DNA of 40,230 bases from Candidatus Sumerlaeota bacterium (lineage in GTDB: Bacteria > Sumerlaeota > Sumerlaeia > JAPLSS01): positions 1-40,230 of the forward strand of contig JAPLSS010000446.1 of the NCBI GenBank assembly GCA_026398515.1, in the 5' to 3' direction. This document shows, one piece after another, positions 1-8,483 of this stretch. Numbering within the stretch: position 1 is the stretch's first letter; every line of letters starts with the position of its first letter. The position numbers and the translations under genes are program-made. The notes beneath the pieces were generated by a model. It saw only the letters and a list, made by a program, of their open reading frames with translations. It had not been told where the DNA came from and searched no databases.

Positions 1-197
1 AGCCCCGGGGGCTCCAGAACGGGATCGAACGCCTGATCGGCGCTGTGTTCGCGATTTTTCGCGCCTGGGCGGCTGCCATCCGCTGTGGACTCTGCCACTG
101 CGCTGGGACTCTTGGCTCCGTCTTGGCCGTGTTCAGAGCGATCACTATTGAACTCATCGTTCCGGCACGCTAAAACGCGGCCTTATTCAACGGGCTG
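1..197. other. Left edge, no assignable gene
   Basis: This stretch precedes the stop codon of the beta-helix gene. A minus-strand frame opens at an ATG at 155-157 and runs off the left edge, reading MSSIVIALNTAKTEPRVPAQ at its start. A plus-strand frame is open from the edge to about 173. Neither has a recognisable domain or a strong ribosome binding site, so I assign neither. Confidence 0.3.
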
Positions 198-1565
198 TTA
201 GGGCTTGTCCGGCGTTCCGCTCTCCTCCGAGCGCTTCACTTTCGTCATCTTGCCATTTGGATCGTGGCCCATACCCTGCCACTCCGCGAAGCTGTTCGCC
301 ACCTGGTCCTTGGACACGCTCCATTGTTGCTTCGGCCCCGCTTCATCGTAGGTGTTGCGGTCGATCTCAATCCCGCTCGTCTCGACCTTTTTCGACGCGC
401 GCGTGATGTAATAGGCCGTCCCCCACTGGACCTGTGGGCAGAGCGTGTTCCCAATGATCTTGCTGTCGCTGACATGGAACTGAACCGAGATCTCGCCCAT
501 GTTCCACTTCGCCTGGTCGTTGTCCTCCAGGGTATTCCCTTCGATCGTGATGCGGGCGGCGCTTCCGCGCTTGGCGTTGTAACCGCCGATCATGATGCCG
601 CCCTGAAAGGATCGGCTGACTGTGTTGCCGCGGACAGTGATATCGCTGGTCGTTTGGCCCGGCCACTCGGAAGCGACCTCGATGCCGATATCGCAGTCGT
701 GGATTCGGTTGTTCCCGATGAGGATATCCTTTCCCCCATCGACGTAGATGCCGTCGGCGGAGCGGTCCGTGCCATAGGCGGGATTGCCTTGCGAGGTGAT
801 GTTGTAGACGTGGTTGTTCCGGCAGACCCCGCTTCGCGCCTGGTCCAGCGCCGGGTCTCGGCACACCTTTTCGTGCCCGATGAAATCGATGCCGATGTTG
901 CTGTTGTCGTGGATTTCGCAGTTCTGCACGGTGAATTGCTCCACGTTGCCGTTCAGGACCATGGATTCCGAAGAGCCCAGCTTGCAGTCGTGGATTCGCA
1001 CGCCGTCGATGAGGACGTTCCGGATGGGCTCCGCCGGTTGATTTCCATAAACCGCGAGGCCGTGGGCGTCGCCACCGTTCTTTCCAGGGAAGAGAGTCTC
1101 AATGTGGTGGATGTCGATGTCGATCAGGTCGATGTCGCCCGAGGCGCCCGTGAGCAAAATGCCCACGGGCACGACGTCCTTCTGGTCCGATTGGAGTCCG
1201 GCGATCTCCAGTCCCTCGATGCGAATATGGTGGGCATTCTCGATTCGAAGCAGCGCATGTCGATCCTGATCGTGTAGTTCCCGGCCGCTTCCCGAGAGGA
1301 CCGCCTGGCCCTTCGCCTTGATCGTAATGGGGTTCCCCTCCGAGCCGGACCGGGCGACGCGCACCATCTCGTGATACGTTCCCGCGTTCACCGTGATGGT
1401 GTCGCCGGGCATGGCAGCGTCCACCGCGGCCTGGATCCTCGGATAGGCGCCCTTGCCGTCGGCCGATACCACGAGCGCCGCGCCAGGCAGCGGCGCGGCG
1501 ATCGCCACGGCGCCGGCGCACGAGACGAAGGCCGACAGCGCGAGCAAACTGGAATGCGACTTCAC
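198..1565 (-). CDS. Secreted right-handed parallel beta-helix protein
   Basis: A predicted exported protein of 455 residues with a pectin-lyase-like fold. The chosen start is a GTG at 1563-1565 with a GGAGGGG Shine-Dalgarno six bases upstream. It gives a clean signal peptide (KSHSSLLALSAF, then a hydrophobic stretch ending AIAAP). An upstream in-frame ATG at 1697 would overlap the divergent gene and add a non-signal leader. Just after the signal comes the entry motif of secreted beta-helix proteins (YPRIQAAVDAAMPGDTITVNAGTY), followed by many repeated coil motifs of the N-x-I-H-D and G-N-x-I type across residues 100-420. The family includes polysaccharide lyases and glycoside hydrolases (PL1, PL6, GH28 relatives), but I see no diagnostic catalytic motif, so the substrate is unknown. 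It is divergent from the GH10 xylanase, which suggests a role in plant or algal polysaccharide breakdown. Confidence 0.8.
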   Translation of the reverse strand: MKSHSSLLALSAFVSCAGAVAIAAPLPGAALVVSADGKGAYPRIQAAVDAAMPGDTITVNAGTYHEMVRVARSGSEGNPITIKAKGQAVLSGSGRELHDQDRHALLRIENAHHIRIEGLEIAGLQSDQKDVVPVGILLTGASGDIDLIDIDIHHIETLFPGKNGGDAHGLAVYGNQPAEPIRNVLIDGVRIHDCKLGSSESMVLNGNVEQFTVQNCEIHDNSNIGIDFIGHEKVCRDPALDQARSGVCRNNHVYNITSQGNPAYGTDRSADGIYVDGGKDILIGNNRIHDCDIGIEVASEWPGQTTSDITVRGNTVSRSFQGGIMIGGYNAKRGSAARITIEGNTLEDNDQAKWNMGEISVQFHVSDSKIIGNTLCPQVQWGTAYYITRASKKVETSGIEIDRNTYDEAGPKQQWSVSKDQVANSFAEWQGMGHDPNGKMTKVKRSEESGTPDKP

Positions 1566-1670
1566 GGACGCCCCTCCATTCGGCAACGAGGTGGTTGATA
1601 CTGGAATGTAGAATCGGCAATAGTAAAGAGGCAAGCCACAAGTACACCGATGGCCGCTTGGAGGTTCGAC
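1566..1670. promoter_or_regulatory. Divergent intergenic region with candidate promoters
   Basis: This 105-bp gap between two divergent starts must hold the promoters of both the beta-helix gene and the xylanase operon. On the plus strand TTGATA (about 1596) is followed about 18 bases later by AATAGT. On the minus strand TTGCCT is followed about 18 bases later by TACATT. Both are weak matches to a sigma-70 type promoter. The region itself is well supported; the exact boxes are not. Confidence 0.3.
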
Positions 1671-3350
1671 ATGAAAACCATGGCGATTAGCATCCATATC
1701 ATCCTTCTCCTATGGCTCGCCTGCGAACCCCTCAACGCGCGGACCATCGAAGCCGACAAAGCGCGTATCAAAACAGTCGGCGGGATGCAGGATGGCGCGT
1801 GGAACCTGTGGTCGATTGGGGAATGGGGCGATTACGTTGAGACCATCTCGCCTGGCGCCTACCGGCTTGCCGTGGAAGCCAAAGGCTCTCCTGCCGCCGG
1901 TCAATGGCCGATCATGGCCGTGGTCGTCGATGGGGAGTCCGTGGACAGAACGGAGGTCCAGACGCCGGCACTGAAGGTCTTCGCCTTTTCCCTGAACCTG
2001 AAGGCCGGGCATCACCGCGTCACTGTCCAGTTCATGAACGACCTTCTGGCCAATGGCGAGGACCGGAACCTCTATGTGAAGCGGATGACCTTGGAATCCG
2101 AGGACGGCGCAGGCGGTGTGGCAATGGGCGACGAAGCGGCTTGGCGGGCCGCTTGGACGAAGGAACAGGCGAGGCAGGAACAAGAGACGCTCGAGCAAGC
2201 CGCCAGCTCCATTGAGAAGTGCCGGAAAGAGGACGCTTCCTTCATTGTCAAAGACCTGGAAGGACGGCCCATCCCGGGAGCGTCGGTGAAGATCGAGCAA
2301 ACCGGCCATGAGTTCCTCTTTGGCGGCAACATTTACATGTTCGATCGCTTCGGCAGCCCATCCGAAAACGACGAGTATAAGGAGCGGTTCGCCGCGCTGT
2401 TCAACTATGCCACAGTGGGCTTCTATTGGCGCGCGTACGAACCGCAGCGCGGCAAGCCGGACTACCCATACACCGATCGAGTGGTCGCCTGGTGCAGAGA
2501 GCGCGGCATCCGAATGAAGGGACATCCGCTGCTTTGGGCCGAGGAATCCGGCATCCCGGCCTGGTCGAAGGGGCAGCCTTCCCCCGAGATTCAGCGGAAA
2601 CGAGTGTCGGACATTCTCCATCGATACCAGGAACAAATCGAGTTCTGGGAAGTGGTGAACGAGCCGGCGCATCTTCCCGATTTGCCGATTGACGACGCCT
2701 ACCGCTGGGCGCGCGAAGCGGATCCCGGCGGGCATCTCATCGTGAACGATTACCAGGTCATGGCCGACGGGTTCCCGCCGTTCTTTGACCTGCTGAAGGG
2801 GGCCATCGCGCGAAAGGTGCCGTTCGACGGAATCGGCATACAGGCGCACGAGCCGAACACGATGCGATTCCCTCTCGCGTCGGTTCACCGCACTTTGGAC
2901 CACTATGCCGAGTTGGGCAAGAAACTCCATATCACGGAGTTTACGCCGACGTCGGGCGGCGAACCCGTCATCGGCTCACCCGTGGAGGGAGTCTGGGACG
3001 AGACGACGCAGGCGGATTATGCGGCAAAGTTCTATACGGTCTGTTTTTCGCACCCGGCGGTCGCGGCGATCACATGGTGGGATTTGTGCGACAGGGGCTC
3101 ATGGCTGAAAGGCGGCGGCCTGCTGCGGAAGGATCTCACACCCAAACCGGCCTACGCCGCTTTGATGAAACTGATTCATGACGACTGGACAACAAGAGCC
3201 GCGGGCCAGACGGACGAAAACGGCTGCTTCCCCTTCCGCGGCTTCCGGGGAAGATACTCGGTCGATGTTGAGGCGGACGGAAAGCGCGCCAAGCGGGAAT
3301 ACAGTCTGGCTAAGAACGAATCCAACCGGATCGAGGTGACACTGAAATGA
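1671..3350 (+). CDS. GH10 endo-1,4-beta-xylanase, secreted, with N-terminal CBM
   Basis: A 559-residue secreted family GH10 enzyme that would cleave internal beta-1,4-xylosidic bonds of xylan. The ATG at 1671 has GGAGG six bases upstream and opens a signal peptide (ISIHIILLLWLACEPLNA). Residues about 25-145 form a beta-sandwich resembling the Ca-dependent xylan-binding modules CBM36/CBM60. A linker and the FLFGGNIYMF entry strand lead into the GH10 barrel (about 190-480). The acid/base is Glu331 in WEVVNEP and the nucleophile is Glu423 in HITEFTPT. The GHPLLW motif is also present. The tail (about 510-559, FRGRYSVDVEADGK) looks like a small beta module. Its stop overlaps the start of the next gene (ATGA), so the two are co-translated. 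The family assignment is firm; the CBM family is inference. Confidence 0.93.
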   Translation: MKTMAISIHIILLLWLACEPLNARTIEADKARIKTVGGMQDGAWNLWSIGEWGDYVETISPGAYRLAVEAKGSPAAGQWPIMAVVVDGESVDRTEVQTPALKVFAFSLNLKAGHHRVTVQFMNDLLANGEDRNLYVKRMTLESEDGAGGVAMGDEAAWRAAWTKEQARQEQETLEQAASSIEKCRKEDASFIVKDLEGRPIPGASVKIEQTGHEFLFGGNIYMFDRFGSPSENDEYKERFAALFNYATVGFYWRAYEPQRGKPDYPYTDRVVAWCRERGIRMKGHPLLWAEESGIPAWSKGQPSPEIQRKRVSDILHRYQEQIEFWEVVNEPAHLPDLPIDDAYRWAREADPGGHLIVNDYQVMADGFPPFFDLLKGAIARKVPFDGIGIQAHEPNTMRFPLASVHRTLDHYAELGKKLHITEFTPTSGGEPVIGSPVEGVWDETTQADYAAKFYTVCFSHPAVAAITWWDLCDRGSWLKGGGLLRKDLTPKPAYAALMKLIHDDWTTRAAGQTDENGCFPFRGFRGRYSVDVEADGKRAKREYSLAKNESNRIEVTLK

Positions 3351-6124
3351 AAACTGTGACGTTGCCATCCGCTAGATTCGCATGCGTGCTATCGACCGCG
3401 GGCGCGATCCTGTGCGCGCTCTTGGCGGGTATGTCACGGGCGACGGAGGCCGGCGAAGCAGCCAACCGCCCGCTCCGGAAAACCGACTCGGCTCCGCAGG
3501 TGAAGATTGCTCCGGGATTGGAGTGGCTCCAGCGCGAGCGACTGCGCGGGACGCTGTTTCATCAGCCCATTGTCGGACCGTTGGCGCCCGTGTTTCTTCA
3601 GGCCGAGCCGTCGGCGGCGCCGGACGGACAGGCCGCCGTCACCCTCCGGGGCGAGCATTATCTGTCTCTCCTCGTCGACAAGCCGGGGGACGTGTCCTTC
3701 CAGTTGGAGACCGTCTGGGCGCATGAACTCTGTCCGGTAAGCATCTTTGCGCTGTTCGGCCCCGACGGGGCGAACATCACCGGCGGGCAGGTCGAAGCCG
3801 GTAAGAACTCTCGGGTAAGAATCCCGGACGCCAAACCCGGCCGTTACATCCTGCAAATCAACTCGGGGATCGCTTCGCGCAATGTGGCCCGCGTGACAGT
3901 TCACGGCCTGCCGTGGGCGATCGAAGGCTCGACCCGCCGGACGTACCTGCAAACCCCGCTGGCGTACCACTTCCTGGGCGAACTCAAGACGGCGGGCCTC
4001 AACCTGGCGATGCTCGACGTCGAGACCCTGCCGCAGGTGTTTAGCACGGACCCGGGTCTGGCCGAGTGGACCGAAGCGGTGGAAGCCTGGGCGGATCAGG
4101 CGCGCCGGTATGACATCCGGCTCATGCCCTCGATTGACCTGGGCGGCTCGGCGACCGAAGTCGAGGCGTGGGGCGACGCGCCGAAGGGCGTTTACATCCG
4201 CGAGATCCCGGACAAGCCGATGGCGCCGTGTCCGCTCAGCCGCGTGTGGTGGGAGCGGGTGTTCCTGCGGCGAGCGCGGGAGGTGGCGCGCCTGTCCACG
4301 CGAAACCCGTATGTGGCGGGCGTCGGCATCGACCCGGAGATGTACCAGTGCTGGGAGTACGGCCACTACATGCTCAGCGGCGCCTGCTTCTGCGATGAGT
4401 GCTTCGGCGGATTCCTGCGCGCGCAGAAACTCGACCTGAATCTCTTGAAGCAACTGATGGATGGCGCGTCGCGGCACGCATGGCTCGAAGGCCAGAAACT
4501 GACGCGCGCCTTTGACGCCCGTCAGGAAGACGAGATGGCGCGGTTGGCCGCCTCGTTGCGCGACGATCTGCAGGCGATCAACCCGGAGTTCCTGATCTGC
4601 GTCTACGTGCTGGACACCGGCAACTGGTTCTGTCGGGGATTGGCCCGGGGCTTCGGCTCCCCCAGCGTTCCCGTGCTCAATTTCTCCGAAACTACGTATT
4701 ATGGCGTGGGCTGCGATCCGGCTTATGTCGCGAAGACCCAGAAGGCGTTCGCCAGTTGGGGCGCGCACGTCACCGCCGGCTTCGCGGTGTGGGACGTGTA
4801 TTTTCCCCCCACCCTGCGCGCCTACCTGGCCGCCCATTGCTACAACCTCGCCTGGAAAGGGGACGGCTACTGGTTCTGGCCCGGCTGCGATTTGATGACG
4901 GGCGCCGGCGGAGCCAATCGATGGGTGTACGAGGGGACAGCCGCCACGCCGCCGGACTACTGGCTCGCGTTGCGCGACGCCAACACCGAGATCGACCGCC
5001 GGATCGCCGCCGGCGCCGACTATGCCAGCCCGCTCGACGATGTCCAGAAAGTCCCTTGGCGAGACGCCTATATCGAAAAGGAAGCCAAGTGGAAGGATTG
5101 GAGCGGAGTGACGCCGCGCAACGAAAAGGAAGACGAGTACCCCATCCACCTCGCCGCTCCCTGCGCGCTGCAGTTCATTGCCCCCGAGCGCGCGGGGGCA
5201 TTTACGATCCGGGCGCGGGCGCAGGGCGGCGAAGGGTCGATCAAGGTCCTCTCGCCGGACCAAGAGGTGGTTCGCGAGGAGCGCTGCCCGGCCGAGGAAG
5301 ACATCCGCCTCGACATCGAACGGTCCGCCAACAACAAGCCGGGCCTCTGGACGCTCGAAGCGGCGCCGCCCGCGGATGGCCAGAGCGACCTGGCCCTCGA
5401 CCTCCAGGGGATTCCGGCCTACCTCTCTCCGCGCGGCGCCGGAGTCCTGGCCCCGCGGGTCAAAGAGGGCGATCTCCTGGGGCTCTGGCGATTCGACGAA
5501 GGTCAGGGCGCGCTTGCAGCCGATAGCGGCGGCCAGCCGGCCTACGACGGGCGGATCTACAATGCGGAATGGGCGCAAGGCCGAGCCGGCCATGCGCTTT
5601 CGTTTGACGGGAAACACAGTTCGGTCCGCGTCGCCCACACTTGGGCCATGGACAATCTCGACCAATTCACGCTGACCGCCTGGGTCAATCTCCGTTCGCT
5701 TCCGACCAAGGGGCACGGCTTCACCATTATAGGCAAGGGGCCCGAGGAGCCAACTCAGCACGTCTGGTGGTGGATCGGCTACGACCACTACCTCGCGCTG
5801 GAGGTCGGCAGCAGCCGGCACGAATGGGGAACCAGCTTCAACACCCGCCCGCTCGAATGGGAGTTGGGCCGCTGGTATCACGTCGCCGTCACGTTCCAGT
5901 GCGACGGGAAGAACTCAACGGCGACTCTCTATCGGGACGGACAGCGGCTTTCCACCAGCACGAAGAAGGAGGCCTTCCACTCCGGCGCCTACGACCTCCT
6001 GATCGGCGCCTACCACGGCGGCGCGATTCACATCTTCGACGGGCGGATCGACGAAGTGGCCTTCTACAACAGGCCACTCACCCCGGACGAAATCGCCGGA
6101 CTTGCGACGTCCGAGGCGCCATAG
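3347..6124 (+). CDS. Secreted TIM-barrel hydrolase-like protein with C-terminal LamG domain
   Basis: A 925-residue exported protein whose start overlaps the xylanase stop by four bases (ATGA). An N-terminal signal (FACVLSTAGAILCALLAGMS) is followed by a beta-sandwich (about 50-190). A central region (about 195-570) looks like a glycoside-hydrolase TIM barrel (GLNLAMLDVETLPQVF, RLMPSIDLGG, GVGIDPEMYQCWEYG, CFCDECF, TAGFAVWDVYF). Acidic residues in IDPEM and in NFSET are candidate catalytic groups, but I cannot place it in a known GH family. The C-terminal part (about 705-920) is a concanavalin A-like LamG domain (LLGLWRFDEGQG, ALSFDGKHSSVRV, RIDEVAFYNRPLTPDEI). Coupling to a xylanase suggests action on the same polysaccharide. 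The domain architecture is clear; the enzymatic activity is inference. Confidence 0.8.
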   Translation: MKTVTLPSARFACVLSTAGAILCALLAGMSRATEAGEAANRPLRKTDSAPQVKIAPGLEWLQRERLRGTLFHQPIVGPLAPVFLQAEPSAAPDGQAAVTLRGEHYLSLLVDKPGDVSFQLETVWAHELCPVSIFALFGPDGANITGGQVEAGKNSRVRIPDAKPGRYILQINSGIASRNVARVTVHGLPWAIEGSTRRTYLQTPLAYHFLGELKTAGLNLAMLDVETLPQVFSTDPGLAEWTEAVEAWADQARRYDIRLMPSIDLGGSATEVEAWGDAPKGVYIREIPDKPMAPCPLSRVWWERVFLRRAREVARLSTRNPYVAGVGIDPEMYQCWEYGHYMLSGACFCDECFGGFLRAQKLDLNLLKQLMDGASRHAWLEGQKLTRAFDARQEDEMARLAASLRDDLQAINPEFLICVYVLDTGNWFCRGLARGFGSPSVPVLNFSETTYYGVGCDPAYVAKTQKAFASWGAHVTAGFAVWDVYFPPTLRAYLAAHCYNLAWKGDGYWFWPGCDLMTGAGGANRWVYEGTAATPPDYWLALRDANTEIDRRIAAGADYASPLDDVQKVPWRDAYIEKEAKWKDWSGVTPRNEKEDEYPIHLAAPCALQFIAPERAGAFTIRARAQGGEGSIKVLSPDQEVVREERCPAEEDIRLDIERSANNKPGLWTLEAAPPADGQSDLALDLQGIPAYLSPRGAGVLAPRVKEGDLLGLWRFDEGQGALAADSGGQPAYDGRIYNAEWAQGRAGHALSFDGKHSSVRVAHTWAMDNLDQFTLTAWVNLRSLPTKGHGFTIIGKGPEEPTQHVWWWIGYDHYLALEVGSSRHEWGTSFNTRPLEWELGRWYHVAVTFQCDGKNSTATLYRDGQRLSTSTKKEAFHSGAYDLLIGAYHGGAIHIFDGRIDEVAFYNRPLTPDEIAGLATSEAP

Positions 6125-6149
6125 CGTCTCTGTTCGATTCGTTGCGGCC

Positions 6150-7331
6150 CTATGGGCGTCGCTCAACGGCTGGAAACGCCGGAAACCCAACGAGCGCCAT
6201 GACGGTGAAGCCCGCGACGTTGGAGAACTTCTCGCTGTCGGTTGCGGCCGTATCGCGTACGCCGCCGTTTTGGGGATCGAGCCCGTGGGCGACGATCCAA
6301 TCGAGTGAATCTTCAGGGACGGGCCCCGCCAAAGACGACGCGGCGAGGGCAAGCACCGAACTGCTCAAGGTGTATTTTGGATCGTCAGGGTAGCAAGAGA
6401 CAGAGCCATCGGGCTGCCTGCATCCGGCCAGCCACCGAAACGCCGCTTCGCTCTCGGGACTCTTCCCGAATACCCACGGAATGTAGCCTTGGGGGAAGAT
6501 GCCGTCGAATCCATCAAAGTCAGAGTCCAGATCCCCGTCCTTGTCCCTGCCAAGGCCAAATCGCCCCCGCTTCGCGTCGAAGAATCGCGAGCCAATCCGG
6601 TCTTTGATCGAGGACGCGGCCTGGCGATAGCGTTCGTCCCTGAAGAGCAACTCGCCTGAGCGCAACCCCAGGTAGACGTCGCCTTGGTCGGCCGTGTATT
6701 GGTAGCGCCACAGCCGCCATTTTCCATCGCGCTTTTTCTGCCAGGAGCTATTCGAGAAACCATCCGGGCTCCCGTTCCGGTTCAGAACAAAATCAAGGCC
6801 GGCCCGGGCGTTTGCTTCATAGCGCTTGGCCAGCGCATTGTCTCCGGTCAACGAGGAATGGAGGCAAAGCAGGTAACAAAACAGCGCGCTCGTCGCATCC
6901 ACACCGCGCGCGTCCAGGACCCCATCGCCGGGCGACACGGGCTTGGGCGCGTACGGCGGATTCGGCTCATACGCGAGGAACCAACTGCCGCGCCATTGGG
7001 GATCGGTCATCTCCTCCCGGGCCGCCAGCCACTGGATTCCCTTCTCCAGGCCGGTCCGGAACCGTGCGTCTCGGCTCTGCCAGAAGGCAGCGGCCAGGCC
7101 CATGAGCGCGTATTCCATGTTTGAGTCTTCGTTGCAGACGTCGCCGCTGGGAACGTCAGAAATGGCGCCATCGGGGTCCTGTTGGTTGAGGATGAAATCG
7201 GCGATGCGAACGGCCACGTCGCTGTAGTCTCTCCTGGCGCCAGGTTGCCCCGCCGCAGTGTCCGTGGCTATGACCACGTCGCCGATGACCGGCAGCAGCA
7301 GAACCGCACACATCGGGATGCTCCTCAGCAT
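6150..7331 (-). CDS. Secreted alpha/alpha-toroid protein (putative polysaccharide-active)
   Basis: A 393-residue exported protein, convergent with the LamG protein and only 25 bases from its stop. The ATG at 7329-7331 has GAGAGG about eight bases upstream and starts a signal peptide (MLRSIPMCAVLLLPVIGDVV). The rest is mostly helical with repeated aromatic and glycine-rich turns (DFILNQQDPDGAI, MEYALMGLAAAFW, GRFGLGRDKDGD, WLAGCRQPDGS, LDPQNGGVRD). This is the look of six-hairpin (alpha/alpha) toroids shared by some glycoside hydrolases, polysaccharide lyases and prenyltransferase/squalene-cyclase-like proteins. The spaced Q-x-PDG motifs resemble terpenoid-cyclase repeats. No specific family is recognised, and the carbohydrate role is inferred from context. 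Confidence 0.7.
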   Translation of the reverse strand: MLRSIPMCAVLLLPVIGDVVIATDTAAGQPGARRDYSDVAVRIADFILNQQDPDGAISDVPSGDVCNEDSNMEYALMGLAAAFWQSRDARFRTGLEKGIQWLAAREEMTDPQWRGSWFLAYEPNPPYAPKPVSPGDGVLDARGVDATSALFCYLLCLHSSLTGDNALAKRYEANARAGLDFVLNRNGSPDGFSNSSWQKKRDGKWRLWRYQYTADQGDVYLGLRSGELLFRDERYRQAASSIKDRIGSRFFDAKRGRFGLGRDKDGDLDSDFDGFDGIFPQGYIPWVFGKSPESEAAFRWLAGCRQPDGSVSCYPDDPKYTLSSSVLALAASSLAGPVPEDSLDWIVAHGLDPQNGGVRDTAATDSEKFSNVAGFTVMALVGFPAFPAVERRP

Positions 7332-8300
7332 GGCCAGAGCCTCTCCGCGTCGCGCCCGGCGTTTTGCCCCGGAAAGAGAATCCTTCCGTTTGATCGAGCG
7401 GTATTCGCTTCGTCCAGGACCGACGCGCCTTGCTCATTATGGACGGAATCTGATTCCGGCCTCAAGCCCCGGATTTCCGCATCTTCTCAGGCAGGCCGGT
7501 TCGGATGTTCTGGCCACCTACCAGGCCTTTGGCACTCGTGCGATGCCAAGCCGGAAGCCATTGTCCCTGCCGCAGTTGGGTCGGCAATCGAAAAAAGACG
7601 CAGCTCTCATCATCCTCTCCTGATCCGGGCGTGGGTTCTTGATCACGCTACGAGCAGCCCGTCCACGTTTCTCAGCAATCGGAGCGATCTCGGATCATCA
7701 TGCCCAACCAGACGACTGCGCGCCAACGCCTTGAGAACGCCGAAAAAGAGGAAGTGAATAAGGTTCCTGTAGTGGGAAAGGATGGTTTTGACACTGCTTC
7801 CAGGTGTTGCTCTGCGCGCACCCCATCTCCCGCACGCATGGTTCTGTGAGGGGCGAGCGAGAACTGCCCCATGGTCGGAATCCCGTGGCGCCGCCGAGAA
7901 ACCAGGCGGAAACGGAGAACGCAAACGCCGAACCGCAGCGGTGGTAGAAACTCGTCCACTCGGCCTATATCCCTACGAGGCCACCAAGCTCTCGTGCGGC
8001 ATCGTTGGTGTCGCAGTTGAGATGCGGTTGAGAGATTGCCACCCCCAAGTCTCATCCAAGGCGTCAAGCCCGACCCTTGCAGCCGCCATGCGCAACGAGT
8101 TCGGGGCCGACTCCAGGCTGTTCGAAAGACTCCTGCCCGCAAGCGTTTCGGCGCTGTGAGACATGGCTCAGTGCCAGTTGAGTTGTACAAGGGCTGTACA
8201 TGGAAGTGTTTCTTGAGCGGTATATGCGAGTGTCGCCAGCGTGCTTCGAATGGCCTAAGTGTTGGTTCTTCAATCTCTAAGCCCAATGTTTTCAATGGCC
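7332..8300. other. Gene-poor gap between host genes and tRNA scraps
   Basis: About 970 bases without a supportable gene. Open frames exist on both strands (for example 7672-8295 minus and 7258-7623 plus), but their products are rich in Arg, Pro, Ser and Cys, show no domain, and lack a good ribosome binding site. A possible decayed group II intron end near 7810-7880 is described separately. The stretch reads like accumulated mobile-element debris next to an integration site. Confidence 0.5.
7808..7882 (+). other. Possible decayed group II intron 3' end (domains V-VI)
   Basis: The sequence GCACGCATGGTTCTGTGAGG closely resembles the 3' half of bacterial group II intron domain V and its exit. 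It is followed by GGGGC-N11-GCCCC, which could be a domain VI-like hairpin. The 5' half of domain V (expected GAGCCATGCG-like) is only weakly matched by GCTCTGCGCG. No reverse transcriptase frame is visible upstream. If real, it is a fragment. The similarity is judged by eye. Confidence 0.25.
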
Positions 8301-8310
8301 CTTCGTTCGC

Positions 8311-8355
8311 CTTCTAATCCGACGGTCGGAGGTTCAAGTCCTCCCGGGCGCGCCA
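8311..8355 (+). pseudogene. tRNA-Arg(TCT) 3' fragment (attachment-site scar)
   Basis: This segment starts at the anticodon loop CTTCTAA (anticodon TCT, Arg), followed by the 3' anticodon stem TCCGA, a variable loop, and a perfect T-arm (GGAGG, TTCAAGT, CCTCC). The 3' acceptor strand CGGGCGC, a discriminator G and CCA complete it. The expected 5' half is absent: nothing upstream resembles GCGCCCG or a D-arm, and the 5' anticodon stem partner (TCGGA) is replaced by unrelated bases. A break exactly at the anticodon loop is typical of the scar left by tyrosine-recombinase insertion into a tRNA gene. Confidence 0.75.
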
Positions 8356-8388
8356 TTGAGAACAGCGAACTTGCGCAAGCATCGACCG

Positions 8389-8405
8389 TCGGATTTCATA
8401 TCCGA
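8389..8405. repeat. Left attachment core of the integrative element
   Basis: A 17-bp sequence, tcggatttcatatccga, present again exactly at 21336-21352 beside the integrase gene. It is a dyad: TCGGAT and ATCCGA arms flank TTCAT, matching the geometry of a tRNA anticodon stem-loop used as a tyrosine-recombinase core site. The two copies delimit a segment of about 12.95 kb whose gene content is that of a mobile element, while both flanks carry host carbohydrate genes. I therefore read it as one att site. Which copy is attL or attR in the formal sense is uncertain because the core is palindromic. Confidence 0.75.
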
Positions 8406-8438
8406 CGGTCGCAGGTTCAATTCCTGCCGGGCGCGCCA
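8389..8438 (+). pseudogene. Second tRNA 3' half fused to the attachment core
   Basis: This segment reads anticodon stem-loop (TCGGA, TTTCATA, TCCGA), variable loop, T-arm GCAGG-TTCAATT-CCTGC, acceptor CGGGCGC, G and CCA. It parallels the fragment at 8311-8355, but the second T-stem pair is switched from G-C to C-G with the partner changed to match. It therefore came from a functional, base-paired tRNA rather than from random decay. No 5' half precedes it. The loop has T at position 37, unusual for bacteria, so a real tRNA with anticodon TCA is unlikely. More probably the element carries this tRNA 3' mimic in its attP. Confidence 0.65.
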
Positions 8439-8483
8439 TTCAAAATAAAGGACTTACGCGACGCATGGCAACAAGCGAAAAAT

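Noticed and set aside
264-1277. Plus-strand open frame of 337 codons opposite the beta-helix gene
   Set aside because: Repetitive Val/Asp/Ala pattern mirrors the beta-helix repeats; no ribosome site.
3434-5881. Long minus-strand open frame (815 codons) opposite the TIM-barrel/LamG gene
   Set aside because: High-GC antisense shadow: Arg/Val/Gly/His-rich product without domains, opposite a gene with clear signal peptide and LamG motifs.
7672-8295. Minus-strand frame of 207 codons in the gene-poor gap
   Set aside because: No domain, Arg/Ser/Cys-rich, no ribosome site, and it runs up against the tRNA scrap.
8389-8438. A suppressor or selenocysteine tRNA with anticodon TCA
   Set aside because: No 5' half, T at position 37, and TGA is used as a normal stop throughout the window (for example at 3348-3350), so recoding is not supported.
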